A stretch of DNA of 64,000 nt from an uncultured Caulobacterales bacterium (GCA_903884425.1 CAISEP010000003.1:186001-250000), one strand, 5' to 3'; shown: positions 18,310 through 27,773, numbered from the stretch's first letter. Made by a program: numbers and translations. Notes: a model not told the origin generated them from the sequence alone.

Positions 18310-20070
18310 ATGACCGACCTGAAGCGACGGCTGAGCGACGCCGTCTCTGCCGCCTTTACCGCATCCGGGCTGGACGGCGCCCTCGGCCGCGTCACCGTGT
18401 CCGACCGGCCGGACCTGGCGGATTTCCAGTGCAACGGGGCCCTGGCAGCGGCCAAGGCGGCGAAGGCCAATCCCCGCGCCCTGGCCGAGCAGGTGGTGGG
18501 CCACCTGCGGGCCGATCCGCGCCTGGCCTCCCTGGAGATTGCCGGGCCGGGCTTCATCAACCTGGTGCTGACCGATGCCGAACTGACCCGGCGCGCTCAG
18601 GAGATCGCCGCCGACCCGCGGCTGGGGGCCTCGCTGGCGGACAGCCCGCGGCGGGTGGTGGTGGACTATGGCGGGCCCAATGTGGCCAAGCCCATGCATG
18701 TGGGCCACCTGCGCGCCTCGATCATCGGCGAGAGCCTGAAGCGCCTGTTCCGCTTCCGCGGCGACCAGGTGTGGGGCGACGCCCATTTCGGCGACTGGGG
18801 CTTCCAGATGGGCCTGCTGATCGTCGCCGTGGGGGACGAGCAGCCCGACCTGCCGTTCCTGGCGGAGGGGGAGGGGCCGTTCCCCGCGGAAAGCCCGGTC
18901 AGCCTGGCCGATCTGGAGCGGCTCTATCCCCTGGCCGCGGCCCGGGCCAAGACCGACACCGACTATCGCGACCGGGCCCGCCGGGCGACGGCCCTGCTGC
19001 AGGGCGGCCGTCCCGGCTACCGGGCGCTCTGGCGCTGCTTCGTCGAGGTCAGCCGCACGGCCCTGGAGCGGGAGTTCAACGCCCTCGACATCCGGTTCGA
19101 CCTCTGGAACGGGGAGAGCGATGCCGATCCCCTGATCCCCGGCATGGTCGCCGAACTGGAGGCCAAGGGCCTCCTGGAACTGGACCAGGGGGCCCGGATC
19201 GTCCGCGTGGCTCGGGAGGGTGACAAGCGGGAGCTGCCGCCCCTGCTGGTGGTCTCCTCCGAGGGATCGGCCATGTACGGCACCACGGACCTCGCCACCA
19301 TCCTCGACCGCCGCCGGCGCCTGGACCCCGGCCTGATGCTCTATGTCGTCGACCAGCGGCAGGCGGACCACTTCGAGCAGGTGTTCCGCGCCGCCCGGCT
19401 GGCCGGTTACGCCGCCGAGGGGGAGCTGGAGCATATCGGCTTCGGCACCATGAACGGCCCGGACGGCAAGCCCTTCAAGACCCGCGAGGGTGGCGTGCTG
19501 AAGCTGCACGACCTGATCGAGATGGCCCGGGAAAAGGCCCGCGCGCGCCTGCGGGAGGCGGGCCTGGGGGCGGAGCTGTCCGCCGAGGCCTTCGAGGACA
19601 CGGCGCACAAGGTGGCCGTGGCGGCCCTGAAATTCGCCGATCTCGGCAATTTCCGCGGCACGTCCTACGTCTTCGACATCGACCGCTTCATGAGCTTCGA
19701 GGGCAAGACCGGGCCGTACCTCCTGTACCAGTCCGTGCGGATCAAGTCGGTGCTGCGCAAGGCGGCGGAGCAGGGGCTGGCCGCCGGTCCCATACTGGTT
19801 GCTGATCCGGCGGAGCGGGAGCTGACCCTGGCGCTGGATGCCTATGACACGGCCCTGACCGAGGCCTATGCCAAGCGCGCCCCGAACCTGATCGCCGAGC
19901 ACGCCTATCGCCTGGCCCAGACCTTCTCGAAATTCTACGCCGCCTGCCCGATTCTGGTGGCGGAGGACGCAGATATCCGGGCGTCGCGCCTGGGATTTGC
20001 AAAAGTCACGCTGGATCAGCTTGACTCTGCGCTCCGCTTGCTGGGAATCGAGTCGCCGGACCGGATGTAG
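18310..20070 (+). CDS. argS: Arginine-tRNA ligase
   Basis: A 586-residue class I aminoacyl-tRNA synthetase charging tRNA-Arg. The N-terminal Add-1 domain has the motif [12 protein letters not shown]. The Rossmann fold carries the HIGH signature as HVGH (residues 130-133) in [17 protein letters not shown], then [11 protein letters not shown] and the KMSKS-equivalent loop [10 protein letters not shown]. The C-terminal anticodon-binding helices end in [12 protein letters not shown] at 18310. An essential single-copy gene. Confidence 0.97.
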   Translation: MTDLKRRLSDAVSAAFTASGLDGALGRVTVSDRPDLADFQCNGALAAAKAAKANPRALAEQVVGHLRADPRLASLEIAGPGFINLVLTDAELTRRAQEIAADPRLGASLADSPRRVVVDYGGPNVAKPMHVGHLRASIIGESLKRLFRFRGDQVWGDAHFGDWGFQMGLLIVAVGDEQPDLPFLAEGEGPFPAESPVSLADLERLYPLAAARAKTDTDYRDRARRATALLQGGRPGYRALWRCFVEVSRTALEREFNALDIRFDLWNGESDADPLIPGMVAELEAKGLLELDQGARIVRVAREGDKRELPPLLVVSSEGSAMYGTTDLATILDRRRRLDPGLMLYVVDQRQADHFEQVFRAARLAGYAAEGELEHIGFGTMNGPDGKPFKTREGGVLKLHDLIEMAREKARARLREAGLGAELSAEAFEDTAHKVAVAALKFADLGNFRGTSYVFDIDRFMSFEGKTGPYLLYQSVRIKSVLRKAAEQGLAAGPILVADPAERELTLALDAYDTALTEAYAKRAPNLIAEHAYRLAQTFSKFYAACPILVAEDADIRASRLGFAKVTLDQLDSALRLLGIESPDRM

Positions 20071-20108
20071 GGATTTGTTAACCTGTTCCGTTCCGGCGTG
20101 TCGGGGCG

Positions 20109-20912
20109 GTGCGAGTAACAGTCATGGCGGGACCAGAGGCACGGGGGACCGGACCGGCGGAGGAATCGCCTGCATCGTCGCGGGCCCCCTCGCGCAGGAC
20201 CGGTCGCGACATTGCCGAGATCGAGCGGGGCGGCTGGCGTCCGCCGGTGTTCCGCAAGCGGGCAGCCGTCTATGTGGACGGGTTCAATCTCTACCATGCC
20301 CTGGACGACCTGAAGCGCCCGTACCTGAAGTGGCTCGACATTCCCGGGATGATGCGGAGCGTCATTCCCCGCAGCCAGGTGCTCAAGCGCACCGTCTGGT
20401 GCACGGCCTTCAAGCCCGCCAGCCGCGACCGGCAGCTGCGACATGCCGCCTATATCAGTGCCCTGGAGGCCCGGGGGGTGAACTGCATGCTGGGGCACTT
20501 CGTGGCCCACACCAATGGCTGCAACGCCTGCGGACATCGCTGGACCTCCTGGACGGAAAAGCAGGGGGACGTGAACATGGCGCTCAGCGTGCTGAACGAC
20601 GCCCATGCCAACCTGTTCGACGTGGCCTATCTGATCACCGCCGACGGCGACCATGCCGCCACCGCCCGGGTGCTGAAGCAGCAGTTCCCGCACAAGAAGG
20701 TCGTCAGCGTGGCCCCGCCGGGGCGGGGGCACAACCGCTACATCCTGGAATGGAGCGATGCCCGGCTCAGTCTGACCGCCGCCCATGTGGAGGCGGGCCT
20801 GCTTCCGTCGGTGGTGCGGGGGCGCGGGCGGACGGTGGTGCGGCCGACGCCCTACGATCCGCCGGACCTGCCGCGCCAGCGCCGCCACCTCGTCCTGGTG
20901 TCCTCCCAGTGA
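20109..20912 (+). CDS. NYN-domain (PIN-like) ribonuclease with Cys-rich insert
   Basis: A 267-residue protein with an NYN nuclease domain from about residue 50: AAVYVDGFNLYHALDD (first Asp), QGDVNMALSVLNDA (second acidic centre), FDVAYLITADGDHAATARVL (third and fourth acids). These would hold Mg for RNA cleavage. Between the first and second motifs is CNACGHRW, with another Cys about 15 residues before it (GVNCML), suggesting a small metal site, as in LabA/DUF88 relatives. The start may be GTG 20109 or ATG 20124 (MAGPEARG); no strong ribosome site decides. The first 45 residues look disordered. selO follows after 22 bases. Confidence 0.87.
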   Translation: MRVTVMAGPEARGTGPAEESPASSRAPSRRTGRDIAEIERGGWRPPVFRKRAAVYVDGFNLYHALDDLKRPYLKWLDIPGMMRSVIPRSQVLKRTVWCTAFKPASRDRQLRHAAYISALEARGVNCMLGHFVAHTNGCNACGHRWTSWTEKQGDVNMALSVLNDAHANLFDVAYLITADGDHAATARVLKQQFPHKKVVSVAPPGRGHNRYILEWSDARLSLTAAHVEAGLLPSVVRGRGRTVVRPTPYDPPDLPRQRRHLVLVSSQ

Positions 20913-20934
20913 CGGCCCCCGGAAGGGCGGCCCG

Positions 20935-22359
20935 ATGCTGATTTCGCAGACCTACCGGCCGGAGAGCCTGTTCCGCGCGCTGGGGCCGGACTTCGCCGAC
21001 CCGGTGCGACCGGCGGACTTTCCCATGGTCGTGCCCCGCTTCGTCCATCACCGGGTGCTGGGGCAGCTGGGCCTCGACCAGCTGGACGAGACCCAGATCA
21101 GGCGCCATCTGGGACGTCTGGCGCCCCTGCCGGGGGCCCAGCCTCAGGCCCTGGCGGTGCGCTATCACGGTCACCAGTTCCGCACCTACAATCCCGATCT
21201 CGGGGATGGGCGCGGCTTCCTGTTCGCCCAGTTGCGGGAGGTGGGCACCGGCCGGGTGTCGGACCTGTCCACCAAGGGCAGCGGCCGCACGCCCTATTCC
21301 CGCTCCGGCGACGGGCGGCTGACCCTGAAGGGCGGCGTGCGCGAGGTGCTGGCCACCGGGATGCTGGAGGCGCTGGGGGTGAACACCTCCCACTCCGTCT
21401 CGCTGATGGAGACGGGCGAGGCCCTGGAGCGCAATGACGAGCCGTCGCCCACCCGCTCGGCCGTGCTGGTGCGGCGGACCCACAGCTCCATCCGCTTCGG
21501 CGGGTTCCAGCGCCACGCCTTCCATGACCGGGCGGATCTCGTCGGGCAACTGGCCGAGCACGTGCTGGCGGTCTATCAGCCGGACCTCGTCGGCGCGCCG
21601 GACCCGGGCGCGGCCCTGCTGAACCGGGTGGTGGAGAGCTGCGCGGAGCTGGTGGCCGGATGGATGGCCGCGGGCTTCGTCCACGGGGTGCTGAACACCG
21701 ACAACATGAACATCAACGGCGAGAGCTTCGACTACGGGCCCTACCGGTTCCTGCCGTTCAACGACCCCAACTTCGTCGCCGCCTATTTCGACCAGACGGG
21801 GCTCTATGCCTTCGGTCGCCAGCCGGAGGCCGTCTACTGGAACCTGCGCCAGCTGGCGGGCTGCCTTTTGCTGATCTCCGACGAGGGCGGGCTGGCGGCG
21901 GCGCTGGAGCGGTTTCCGGACCTTTACCGGGACGCGCTGCGCCGGGCCATGGTGCGCCGGCTGGGCGTGCGGAGCGGGGATGTGGGGGCGGAGCAGGCCC
22001 TGGTCAGCGCCGCCTTCCGCGCCCTGGCCGCAGGGGGGGCGGAGCTGCGCTGGGAGCCGTTCTTCCACGACTGGTTCGGCGGCGAAGCCTCGGCCGACCG
22101 GGCGTTGCAGGGGCCCCGCGGGGCGCTCTATCGCACGGCACCGTTCACCGCGTTCCGTGATCTGGTGCGGGATTTCGAGCCGGACCGGCCGGAGCGGCTG
22201 GCCTCATCCGTCTTTGCCCGCAGCGAGCCGGAGGAACTGCTGATCGACGAGATCGAGGGCCTGTGGGCCGCGATCGCCGACAGGGATGACTGGGAACCGT
22301 TCACCGCCAAGCTGGCCCGGCTGGAGGCCACGCGCCAGGCCTACGGCTTCAGCGCCTGA
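20935..22359 (+). CDS. selO: SelO/YdiU-family protein adenylyltransferase (pseudokinase)
   Basis: A 474-residue member of the SelO family, which uses a pseudokinase fold with inverted ATP to AMPylate proteins on Ser/Thr/Tyr, linked to redox stress. The diagnostic core is present: LAVRYHGHQF, DLSTKGSGRTPYSRSGDGR, TLKGGVREVLATGMLEALGV, GFVHGVLNTDNMNINGESFD, DYGPYRFLPF. Length fits YdiU (478), but there is no C-terminal Cys/Sec motif; the end is RQAYGFSA. The start is ATG 20935 with GGAAGGGCGG upstream. It follows the NYN gene and its last 19 bases overlap the convergent DUF4282 gene. Confidence 0.93.
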   Translation: MLISQTYRPESLFRALGPDFADPVRPADFPMVVPRFVHHRVLGQLGLDQLDETQIRRHLGRLAPLPGAQPQALAVRYHGHQFRTYNPDLGDGRGFLFAQLREVGTGRVSDLSTKGSGRTPYSRSGDGRLTLKGGVREVLATGMLEALGVNTSHSVSLMETGEALERNDEPSPTRSAVLVRRTHSSIRFGGFQRHAFHDRADLVGQLAEHVLAVYQPDLVGAPDPGAALLNRVVESCAELVAGWMAAGFVHGVLNTDNMNINGESFDYGPYRFLPFNDPNFVAAYFDQTGLYAFGRQPEAVYWNLRQLAGCLLLISDEGGLAAALERFPDLYRDALRRAMVRRLGVRSGDVGAEQALVSAAFRALAAGGAELRWEPFFHDWFGGEASADRALQGPRGALYRTAPFTAFRDLVRDFEPDRPERLASSVFARSEPEELLIDEIEGLWAAIADRDDWEPFTAKLARLEATRQAYGFSA

Positions 22360-22796
22360 TTGCGCAGGGGGCGGGGCTCGGCCGGTGCTGAAGTCGTGAC
22401 GGGCGGGGCCACGGGAGGGGCCAAAGGAGGAGCAGGGGCCTCGGCCAGCTGGTCCAGGCGCTGGCGCACCGCGGTGAGTTCGTCGGCAATGCGGAACACC
22501 GCCACATAGAACTCCGACGCGCCCCGCCACAGAAGGGCCAGCGCCGTCACCAGCAGGGCCCCGAACACGAAGGCGGGCACCGCCAGCAGGGCCTCCCAGC
22601 CGTCGCCGCGCAGGGCGACACCGACGGCCACGCCGATCAGGCCGAAGCCGATCAGGGCGATCAGGCCGAGGCCCGACCAGTAGATCAGCAAGGTGACCGG
22701 GCGGGTCAGGGCCCGCTCGAAGGTCAGCAGGTCCCGGAACGGCACCTTGCCGGCGAGATCGCGGGTCGGGGGCGTCGGCTCAAGGGGTGAGGGCAT
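22341..22796 (-). CDS. DUF4282-family small membrane protein
   Basis: A 151-residue inner membrane protein. The DUF4282 signature appears after a short soluble start: VPFRDLLTFERALTRPVTLLIYW, followed by two membrane segments (about residues 33-60 and 70-92) and the closing WRGASEFYVAVFRIADEL. The final 35 residues are Pro/Ala-rich. Function unknown. The 3' end overlaps selO by 19 bases in convergent orientation, and the 5' end is divergent from trxB. Confidence 0.82.
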   Translation of the reverse strand: MPSPLEPTPPTRDLAGKVPFRDLLTFERALTRPVTLLIYWSGLGLIALIGFGLIGVAVGVALRGDGWEALLAVPAFVFGALLVTALALLWRGASEFYVAVFRIADELTAVRQRLDQLAEAPAPPLAPPVAPPVTTSAPAEPRPLRNQALKP

Positions 22797-22973
22797 GGGG
22801 CGTCCGGTCCCGCAGGGCGCAAGGGGCTGCTCAAATCGTCCCGCATGGGCTAGCAGTCCCGCGCAGCCGACGCAATGGTTGCGGATCGACCGCGCCCCGC
22901 CTTCGACAGAGGTCGCAGCCGGGCGGAATCATCCCTACATAGCCCCGGAATGCTCCGAAGGACGTGAAACCCC

Positions 22974-23984
22974 ATGCCTGCCACCCGTTCTGTTCGCCTC
23001 GCCATCATCGGATCCGGTCCCGCGGGCTACACGGCCGCCATCTATGCCGCCCGGGCCCTGCTGAAGCCCGTGCTGATCTCGGGCAAGGATCCCGGCGGCC
23101 AGCTGACCATCACCACGGACGTGGAGAACTATCCCGGCTTTGCCGAGGCGGTGCAGGGGCCCTGGCTGATGGAGCAGATGCGCGCCCAGGCCGCCCATGT
23201 GGGGACGGAATTCATCGACGACATCGTCGTCAAGGCCGACCTCAAGGCCCAGCCCGCGAGGCTGACCCTCGACTCCGGCGAGGTGATCCTGGCCGAGTGC
23301 GTGATCATCGCCACCGGGGCCCAGGCCAAGTGGCTGGGCCTGCCGTCGGAGCAGACCTTCCAGGGCTTCGGCGTCTCGGCCTGCGCCACCTGCGACGGCT
23401 TCTTCTATCGCAACAAGGCCGTGGCCGTGGTGGGCGGCGGCAATTCGGCGGTGGAGGAGGCCCTCTATCTGGCGACCCTGGCCGCCAGCGTCACCGTGAT
23501 CCACCGCCGGGACAGCTTCCGCGCCGAGCCGATCCTGCAGGAGCGCCTGTTCGCCCATCCGAAGATCAAGGTGCTGTGGAACCACGCGGTGGAGGAAATC
23601 CTCGGCGATGCCACCATCGCTCCCGGTGCGTTCGGCCCGGCCGGCGTCCACGGGGTGAAGGTCCGCGACACGCTCAGCGGCGCGGCCCAGGACCTGGCCG
23701 TCGACGGGGTGTTCGTCGCCATCGGCCACGCCCCGGCGTCGGAGGTGTTCCGCGGCCAGCTTCGCATGTCGAAGACCGGCTACATCAAGGTCAAGGCGGG
23801 CACGGTCCAGACCTCGCTGCCCGGCGTGTTTGCCTGCGGGGACGTGACCGACGAGACCTATCGCCAGGCCGTGACCGCGGCGGGCATGGGCTGCATGGCG
23901 GCGCTCGATGCGGCCCGGTTCCTCACCCACAAGGACCACGCGGCGGCGCAAGCCCCGGAAAAGGCAGGCGCTTCCGCGGCGTGA
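22974..23984 (+). CDS. trxB: Thioredoxin-disulfide reductase
   Basis: A 336-residue flavoprotein passing electrons from NADPH to thioredoxin. FAD motif LAIIGSGPAGYTAAIYAARA, the GGQLTITTDVENYPGF loop, redox-active CATC in GVSACATCDGFFY, NADPH motif VAVVGGGNSAVEEALYLA and the HRRDSFRAE specificity loop, then GVFACGDVTDETYRQAVTAAGMGC. A tail of about 15 Ala-rich residues exceeds the usual end. The ATG at 22974 has GAAGGACG upstream. It is divergent from the DUF4282 gene. Confidence 0.96.
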   Translation: MPATRSVRLAIIGSGPAGYTAAIYAARALLKPVLISGKDPGGQLTITTDVENYPGFAEAVQGPWLMEQMRAQAAHVGTEFIDDIVVKADLKAQPARLTLDSGEVILAECVIIATGAQAKWLGLPSEQTFQGFGVSACATCDGFFYRNKAVAVVGGGNSAVEEALYLATLAASVTVIHRRDSFRAEPILQERLFAHPKIKVLWNHAVEEILGDATIAPGAFGPAGVHGVKVRDTLSGAAQDLAVDGVFVAIGHAPASEVFRGQLRMSKTGYIKVKAGTVQTSLPGVFACGDVTDETYRQAVTAAGMGCMAALDAARFLTHKDHAAAQAPEKAGASAA

Positions 23985-24029
23985 GCCGATCCGGCACGCG
24001 CCATTGGGGAAAATTGTCCGCGACCGGAC

Positions 24030-24058
24030 TTGTCGTCCAGAACTGTTGGGTCTATATC
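24030..24058 (+). promoter_or_regulatory. Predicted sigma-70 promoter of nadABC
   Basis: TTGTCG (24030-24035) and TATATC (24053-24058) are separated by exactly 17 bases, placing transcription start near 24065, about 109 bases before the nadA ATG. The first palindromic operator begins 10 bases after the -10 box. Confidence 0.5.
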
Positions 24059-24067
24059 TAGAGGGTG

Positions 24068-24090
24068 CTTATGCTCAACTTTAGCATAAG
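24068..24090. promoter_or_regulatory. nadABC operator 1: CTTATGCT-N7-AGCATAAG palindrome
   Basis: Arms CTTATGCT and AGCATAAG are perfect inverted repeats; the N7 core (CAACTTT) is also symmetric except for one pair. It covers the predicted transcription start, where a bound protein would block initiation. A second, similar element lies 74 bp further down (centre to centre), close to seven helical turns. Known: alphaproteobacterial nad genes are controlled by repressors such as NadQ or NrtR. Which one acts here is inference. Confidence 0.68.
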
Positions 24091-24142
24091 TCGCTCGCAA
24101 AGCCGTCGGCCCCGCAAGGCTGGCGTGTTTCTTTTGACCCCC

Positions 24143-24163
24143 TAATGCTCAACGTGAGCATAA
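24143..24163. promoter_or_regulatory. nadABC operator 2: TAATGCTCA-N3-TGAGCATAA palindrome
   Basis: A 21-bp palindrome with one mismatch, sharing ATGCTCAA and AGCATAA with operator 1. It ends where the nadA ribosome site AAGGAG begins, so a bound protein could also hinder transcript elongation or looped complexes could form between the two sites. Confidence 0.68.
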
Positions 24164-24173
24164 GGAGATGACC

Positions 24174-25298
24174 ATGGCGGACGGCACGACCCTCGAATCG
24201 ACGTCTCCGGCGGCGGGCATCGCCCCTGCGCGGTTCCCCTTCACCGCGGAGGTGGAGGCCGCGACGGCCCCGATCTGGAACAAGCTGAAGAGCCGGGTCA
24301 CCCCGCTGGAATGGCGGCTGCACGCCCCCCTGATCGCCGAGATCAACCGGCTGAAGCGGGAGAAGAACGCCGTCATCCTGGCGCACAACTACATGACGCC
24401 GGAAATCTTCCACGGGGTCGGCGACTATGTGGGGGACAGCCTGGGCCTGGCGCGGGAAGCCGCCCGCAGCGACGCCGCCGTCATCGTCCAGGCGGGCGTC
24501 CACTTCATGGCCGAGACCTCCAAGGTGCTTTGCCCGGACAAGACCGTGCTGATCCCGGACCTGCTGGCCGGCTGCAGCCTGGCCTCGTCCATCACCGCCG
24601 CCGACGTGCGGATGATCAAGGCCCGCTATCCCGGCGTGCCGGTGGTGACCTATGTGAACACCACCGCCGAGGTGAAGGCCGAGACCGACATCTGCTGCAC
24701 CTCCGCCAATGCCGTGCAGGTGGTGGAGCAGGCGGCGCGGGAGTGGGGCGTGGACCGGGTGATCCTGATCCCGGACGAGTTCCTGGCCCGCAACGTGGCC
24801 CGCCAGACCGCGGTGAAGATCATCGCCTGGGCCGGGCGCTGCGAGGTGCACGAGCGCTTCACCGGCGCGGATATCGCCGAACTGCGCGCCGCCTATCCCG
24901 GGGCCCAGATCCTGGCCCATCCCGAATGCCCCACCGACGTGATCGAGGCCAGCGACTTCACCGGCTCCACTGCGGCGATGAGCGACTTCGTCGCCACTCG
25001 CAAGCCCGCCCAGGTGGTGCTGATCACCGAATGCTCCATGGCCGACAATGTGGCCGTGGACGCCCCGGAGACGGAGTTCGTCCGGCCCTGCAACCTGTGC
25101 CCGCACATGAAGCGGATCAGCCTCGAGAACATCTACGAGGCCCTGCGGCACGACCGCTACGAGGTGACGGTGGATGCCGCCGTCATCGAACGGGCGCGGG
25201 CCGCGGTACAGCGGATGATCGACCTGCCGCCCCCGGCGGTTCCGGCGCGCTACGACCTGGTCAAGGCGCGGCACCATGTGGACGTGGAACTGATCTAG
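24174..25298 (+). CDS. nadA: Quinolinate synthase
   Basis: A 374-residue [4Fe-4S] enzyme that condenses iminoaspartate (from NadB) with dihydroxyacetone phosphate to quinolinate for NAD synthesis. Typical blocks are AVILAHNYMTPEIFHGVGDY, GDSLGLAREA, CPDKTVLIPDLLAGCSLA (cluster Cys), YVNTTAEVKAETDICCTSAN (cluster Cys), AHPECPTDVIEA and CNLCPHMKRI (cluster Cys). AAGGAG at 24162-24167 touches an ATG at 24168 with no spacer, so the second ATG at 24174, 6 bases away, is taken as the start. First gene of nadABC. Confidence 0.97.
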   Translation: MADGTTLESTSPAAGIAPARFPFTAEVEAATAPIWNKLKSRVTPLEWRLHAPLIAEINRLKREKNAVILAHNYMTPEIFHGVGDYVGDSLGLAREAARSDAAVIVQAGVHFMAETSKVLCPDKTVLIPDLLAGCSLASSITAADVRMIKARYPGVPVVTYVNTTAEVKAETDICCTSANAVQVVEQAAREWGVDRVILIPDEFLARNVARQTAVKIIAWAGRCEVHERFTGADIAELRAAYPGAQILAHPECPTDVIEASDFTGSTAAMSDFVATRKPAQVVLITECSMADNVAVDAPETEFVRPCNLCPHMKRISLENIYEALRHDRYEVTVDAAVIERARAAVQRMIDLPPPAVPARYDLVKARHHVDVELI

Positions 25299-25341
25299 AG
25301 CCCGGCGACCCCGCCCTTTCCCTCCCGCAGGAGCGTGCCGG

Positions 25342-26952
25342 ATGGCCGCAACCGCCTCTTCCTCCGACGTGTCCGAGACCCGTGCCCTCGACGGGGTGCT
25401 GGTGCTGGGCGCGGGGCTGGCCGGCCTGTCCGCCGCCCTGGCCGCCGGTCCGGGGCCGGTGTGGGTGATCTCCGCCGGACCGCTGGGCACAGCCTGTTCG
25501 TCGGCCTGGGCGCAAGGGGGTGTGGCCGTGGCCCTGGGACCGGACGATTCCCCCGCGCTGCATGCACGGGACACCGTCGCGGCGGGGGCGGGCCTGGTCA
25601 TGCCGGACCGCGCGGCCCTGCTGACGGCGGAGGGACCGGCCGCGGTGGCAGAGCTGATCGACCTCGGCGCGCCCTTCGACACGGACTCCGACGGACGGCT
25701 GGTCCAGAGCCTGGAAGCCGCCCACAGCCGCGCCCGGGTGGCCCGGGTAAAGGGCGACCAGGCGGGCCAGGCGATCATGCAGGCCGTGATCGCTGCTGTC
25801 GCCGCCGCGCCGCACATCACCGTCTGGTCCGGGGCCCGGGCCCGTCGGCTGCTGCAGGACCGGACCGGCCGGGTGCGCGGGGCCCTGATCGAGCGGGACG
25901 GCCAACTGATCTCCGTCACCGCGCGAGCCGTGGTGCTGGCCACGGGCGGGGTGGGCGGCCTGTTCGCCGAGACCACCACGCCCGCCGCAGTGCGGGGGGA
26001 GGGGCTCGGCCTCGCCGCCCAGGCCGGGGCGGTGATCGCCGACGCGGAGTTCGTGCAGTTCCACCCGACGGCCATGGACTTCGGCGTCGATCCGGCCCCG
26101 CTGGCCACCGAGGCCCTGCGGGGCGAAGGGGCCCGGCTGGTGGACCGCAACGGCCGACCCTTCATGCCCGACCATGACCCGCGGGGGGAGCTGGCGCCCC
26201 GGGACGTGGTCGCCCGGGCCATCCATCGCCAGCGGCGGACGGGGGGCGGGGCCTTCCTCGACTGCCGCGAGGCCGTGGGCGAGCATTTTCCGGAGGCCTT
26301 TCCCGGGGTCTTCGCCGCCTGCATGGCCCATGGTCTTGACCCCCGGATCACGCCGATCCCCGTGGCCCCGGCGGCGCACTATCACATGGGCGGGGTGGAG
26401 ACGGACGCGGACGGGGCCACCAGCGTGCCCGGCCTCTATGCGGCGGGGGAGTGTGCCTCCACCGGCGTGCACGGGGCCAACCGGCTGGCGTCCAACAGCC
26501 TGCTGGAGGCCGCCGTCTTCGGACGCCGCGCCGGCCGGGCCGCCGCCGCCTTCGAAGCCTCTGCAACCCCTCCGGTTGCTGCCCAGCCGGCACCGGACCT
26601 GCCGGACGCGGCGCTCCACGACCTGCGCCGCAGCCTCAGCCGCGAGGCCGGGGTCGAGCGCAGTGCCGAGGGCCTGAGCCGGGTGCTGGCGCAGATCGAC
26701 GATCTCGCCCGGACCTTCGGCGAGGCCCCGACCCTGACCGCCGCCCGGCTGATCGTTTCCGGGGCCCTGGCCCGGCGGGAAAGCCGCGGGGCCCACTTCC
26801 GCACCGACCATCCGGCGCCCGCGACGACGGCGAAGCACACGCGCACCCGTTCCGGTTCGGTGGACCGGGTCGAAGCCTGCCCCTCCGCGGCCCCCGCCAC
26901 AGACCTGCCCCCAGGAGAAAGCCCCCCATGCTCAGCCTGCCTGACCTCCTGA
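25342..26952 (+). CDS. nadB: L-aspartate oxidase
   Basis: A 536-residue FAD enzyme converting L-aspartate to iminoaspartate for NadA. FAD motif VLVLGAGLAGLSAALAAG, SSAWAQGGVAVALGPDDS, EAAHSRARVAR (substrate Arg/His region), VVLATGGVGGLFAETT, EFVQFHPTAM, ATEALRGEGARLVDRNGRPF, GLYAAGECASTGVHGANRLASNSL, and the C-terminal ARRESRGAHFRTDHP. The last 25 bases, encoding an unconserved Pro/Ser-rich end, overlap nadC. It starts at ATG 25342, 43 bases after nadA, with GGAG upstream. Confidence 0.97.
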   Translation: MAATASSSDVSETRALDGVLVLGAGLAGLSAALAAGPGPVWVISAGPLGTACSSAWAQGGVAVALGPDDSPALHARDTVAAGAGLVMPDRAALLTAEGPAAVAELIDLGAPFDTDSDGRLVQSLEAAHSRARVARVKGDQAGQAIMQAVIAAVAAAPHITVWSGARARRLLQDRTGRVRGALIERDGQLISVTARAVVLATGGVGGLFAETTTPAAVRGEGLGLAAQAGAVIADAEFVQFHPTAMDFGVDPAPLATEALRGEGARLVDRNGRPFMPDHDPRGELAPRDVVARAIHRQRRTGGGAFLDCREAVGEHFPEAFPGVFAACMAHGLDPRITPIPVAPAAHYHMGGVETDADGATSVPGLYAAGECASTGVHGANRLASNSLLEAAVFGRRAGRAAAAFEASATPPVAAQPAPDLPDAALHDLRRSLSREAGVERSAEGLSRVLAQIDDLARTFGEAPTLTAARLIVSGALARRESRGAHFRTDHPAPATTAKHTRTRSGSVDRVEACPSAAPATDLPPGESPPCSACLTS

Positions 26953-27767
26953 TCCGCCCCATCGTGGAACAGGCGCTTGCCGAGGACCTGGGCCGGGGCG
27001 GGGACCTGACCGCGGCCCTGATCCCGGCGGAGGAGACCCTGACCGCGGTGCTGGCCGCCCGGCGTCCCGGTCGGGTGGCGGGCATTGCCTGCGCCCGTCT
27101 GGCCTTCGCCGCCCTGGACCCCAATGCCCAGTTCGAGGCCCGCCTGGCCGACGGGGACGCGGTCGCTGCCGGGGACGTCATCGCCTGGGTCAGCAGTGAC
27201 GCCCGCTCGGTCCTGAGCGCCGAACGCACGGCCCTGAACCTGCTCGGCCGCCTGTCCGGCATCGCCACCCTGACCGCGGCCTATGTGGCGGCGGTGAAGG
27301 GGACGGATGCGGTGATCGTCGACACCCGCAAGACCACGCCGGGTCTGCGGGCCCTGGAGAAGTTCGCCGTCCGCTGCGGCGGCGGGGTCAATCACCGGTT
27401 CGGGCTGGATGACGCCATCCTGATCAAGGACAACCACGTGGCGGCCTGCGGCGGCGTGACCCAGGCGCTGGAGCGGGCCCGGCACGTGGCCGGTCACCTG
27501 ACCCCGATCGAGGTGGAGGTGGACACGCTCGACCAGTTCGACGAGGCCCTGGCCTTTGCCCCGGACGTGATCATGCTGGACAACTTCACCCTGCCGGACC
27601 TGGCGGAGGCCGTGCGCCGCTGTCAGGGTCGTGTCCGGCTGGAAGCGTCCGGCGGCGTCAGCCTCGACACCGTGGCCGCCATCGCCGCCACGGGGGTGGA
27701 CGCCATCAGCGTCGGGGCCCTGACCCACTCGGCCCCGGTGCTGGACATCGGCCTCGACGCGGTCTGA
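26928..27767 (+). CDS. nadC: Nicotinate-nucleotide pyrophosphorylase (carboxylating)
   Basis: A 279-residue quinolinate phosphoribosyltransferase making nicotinate mononucleotide. Family motifs are EDLGRGGDLTAALIP, TALNLLGRLSGIATLTA, VDTRKTTPGLRALEKFAVRCGGG, HRFGLDDAILIKDNHV, PIEVEVDTLDQ, IMLDNF, and the phosphate site EASGGVSLDTV plus DAISVGALTHSAP. The ATG at 26928 has AGGAG 10 bases before it; the frame is open upstream only as a shadow of nadB. It overlaps nadB by 25 bases and completes the nadABC operon. Confidence 0.97.
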   Translation: MLSLPDLLIRPIVEQALAEDLGRGGDLTAALIPAEETLTAVLAARRPGRVAGIACARLAFAALDPNAQFEARLADGDAVAAGDVIAWVSSDARSVLSAERTALNLLGRLSGIATLTAAYVAAVKGTDAVIVDTRKTTPGLRALEKFAVRCGGGVNHRFGLDDAILIKDNHVAACGGVTQALERARHVAGHLTPIEVEVDTLDQFDEALAFAPDVIMLDNFTLPDLAEAVRRCQGRVRLEASGGVSLDTVAAIAATGVDAISVGALTHSAPVLDIGLDAV

Positions 27768-27773
27768 GGCTTC

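Noticed and set aside
20074-20083. TTGTTAACCT before the NYN gene as a CtrA site
   Set aside because: Only one TTAA half is present; the position seven bases upstream is GTAG. A GTTAAC alone is not enough evidence.
24168-24170. ATG directly after AAGGAG as the nadA start
   Set aside because: There is no spacer to the ribosome site; the ATG six bases later has proper spacing and adds no loss of conserved sequence.
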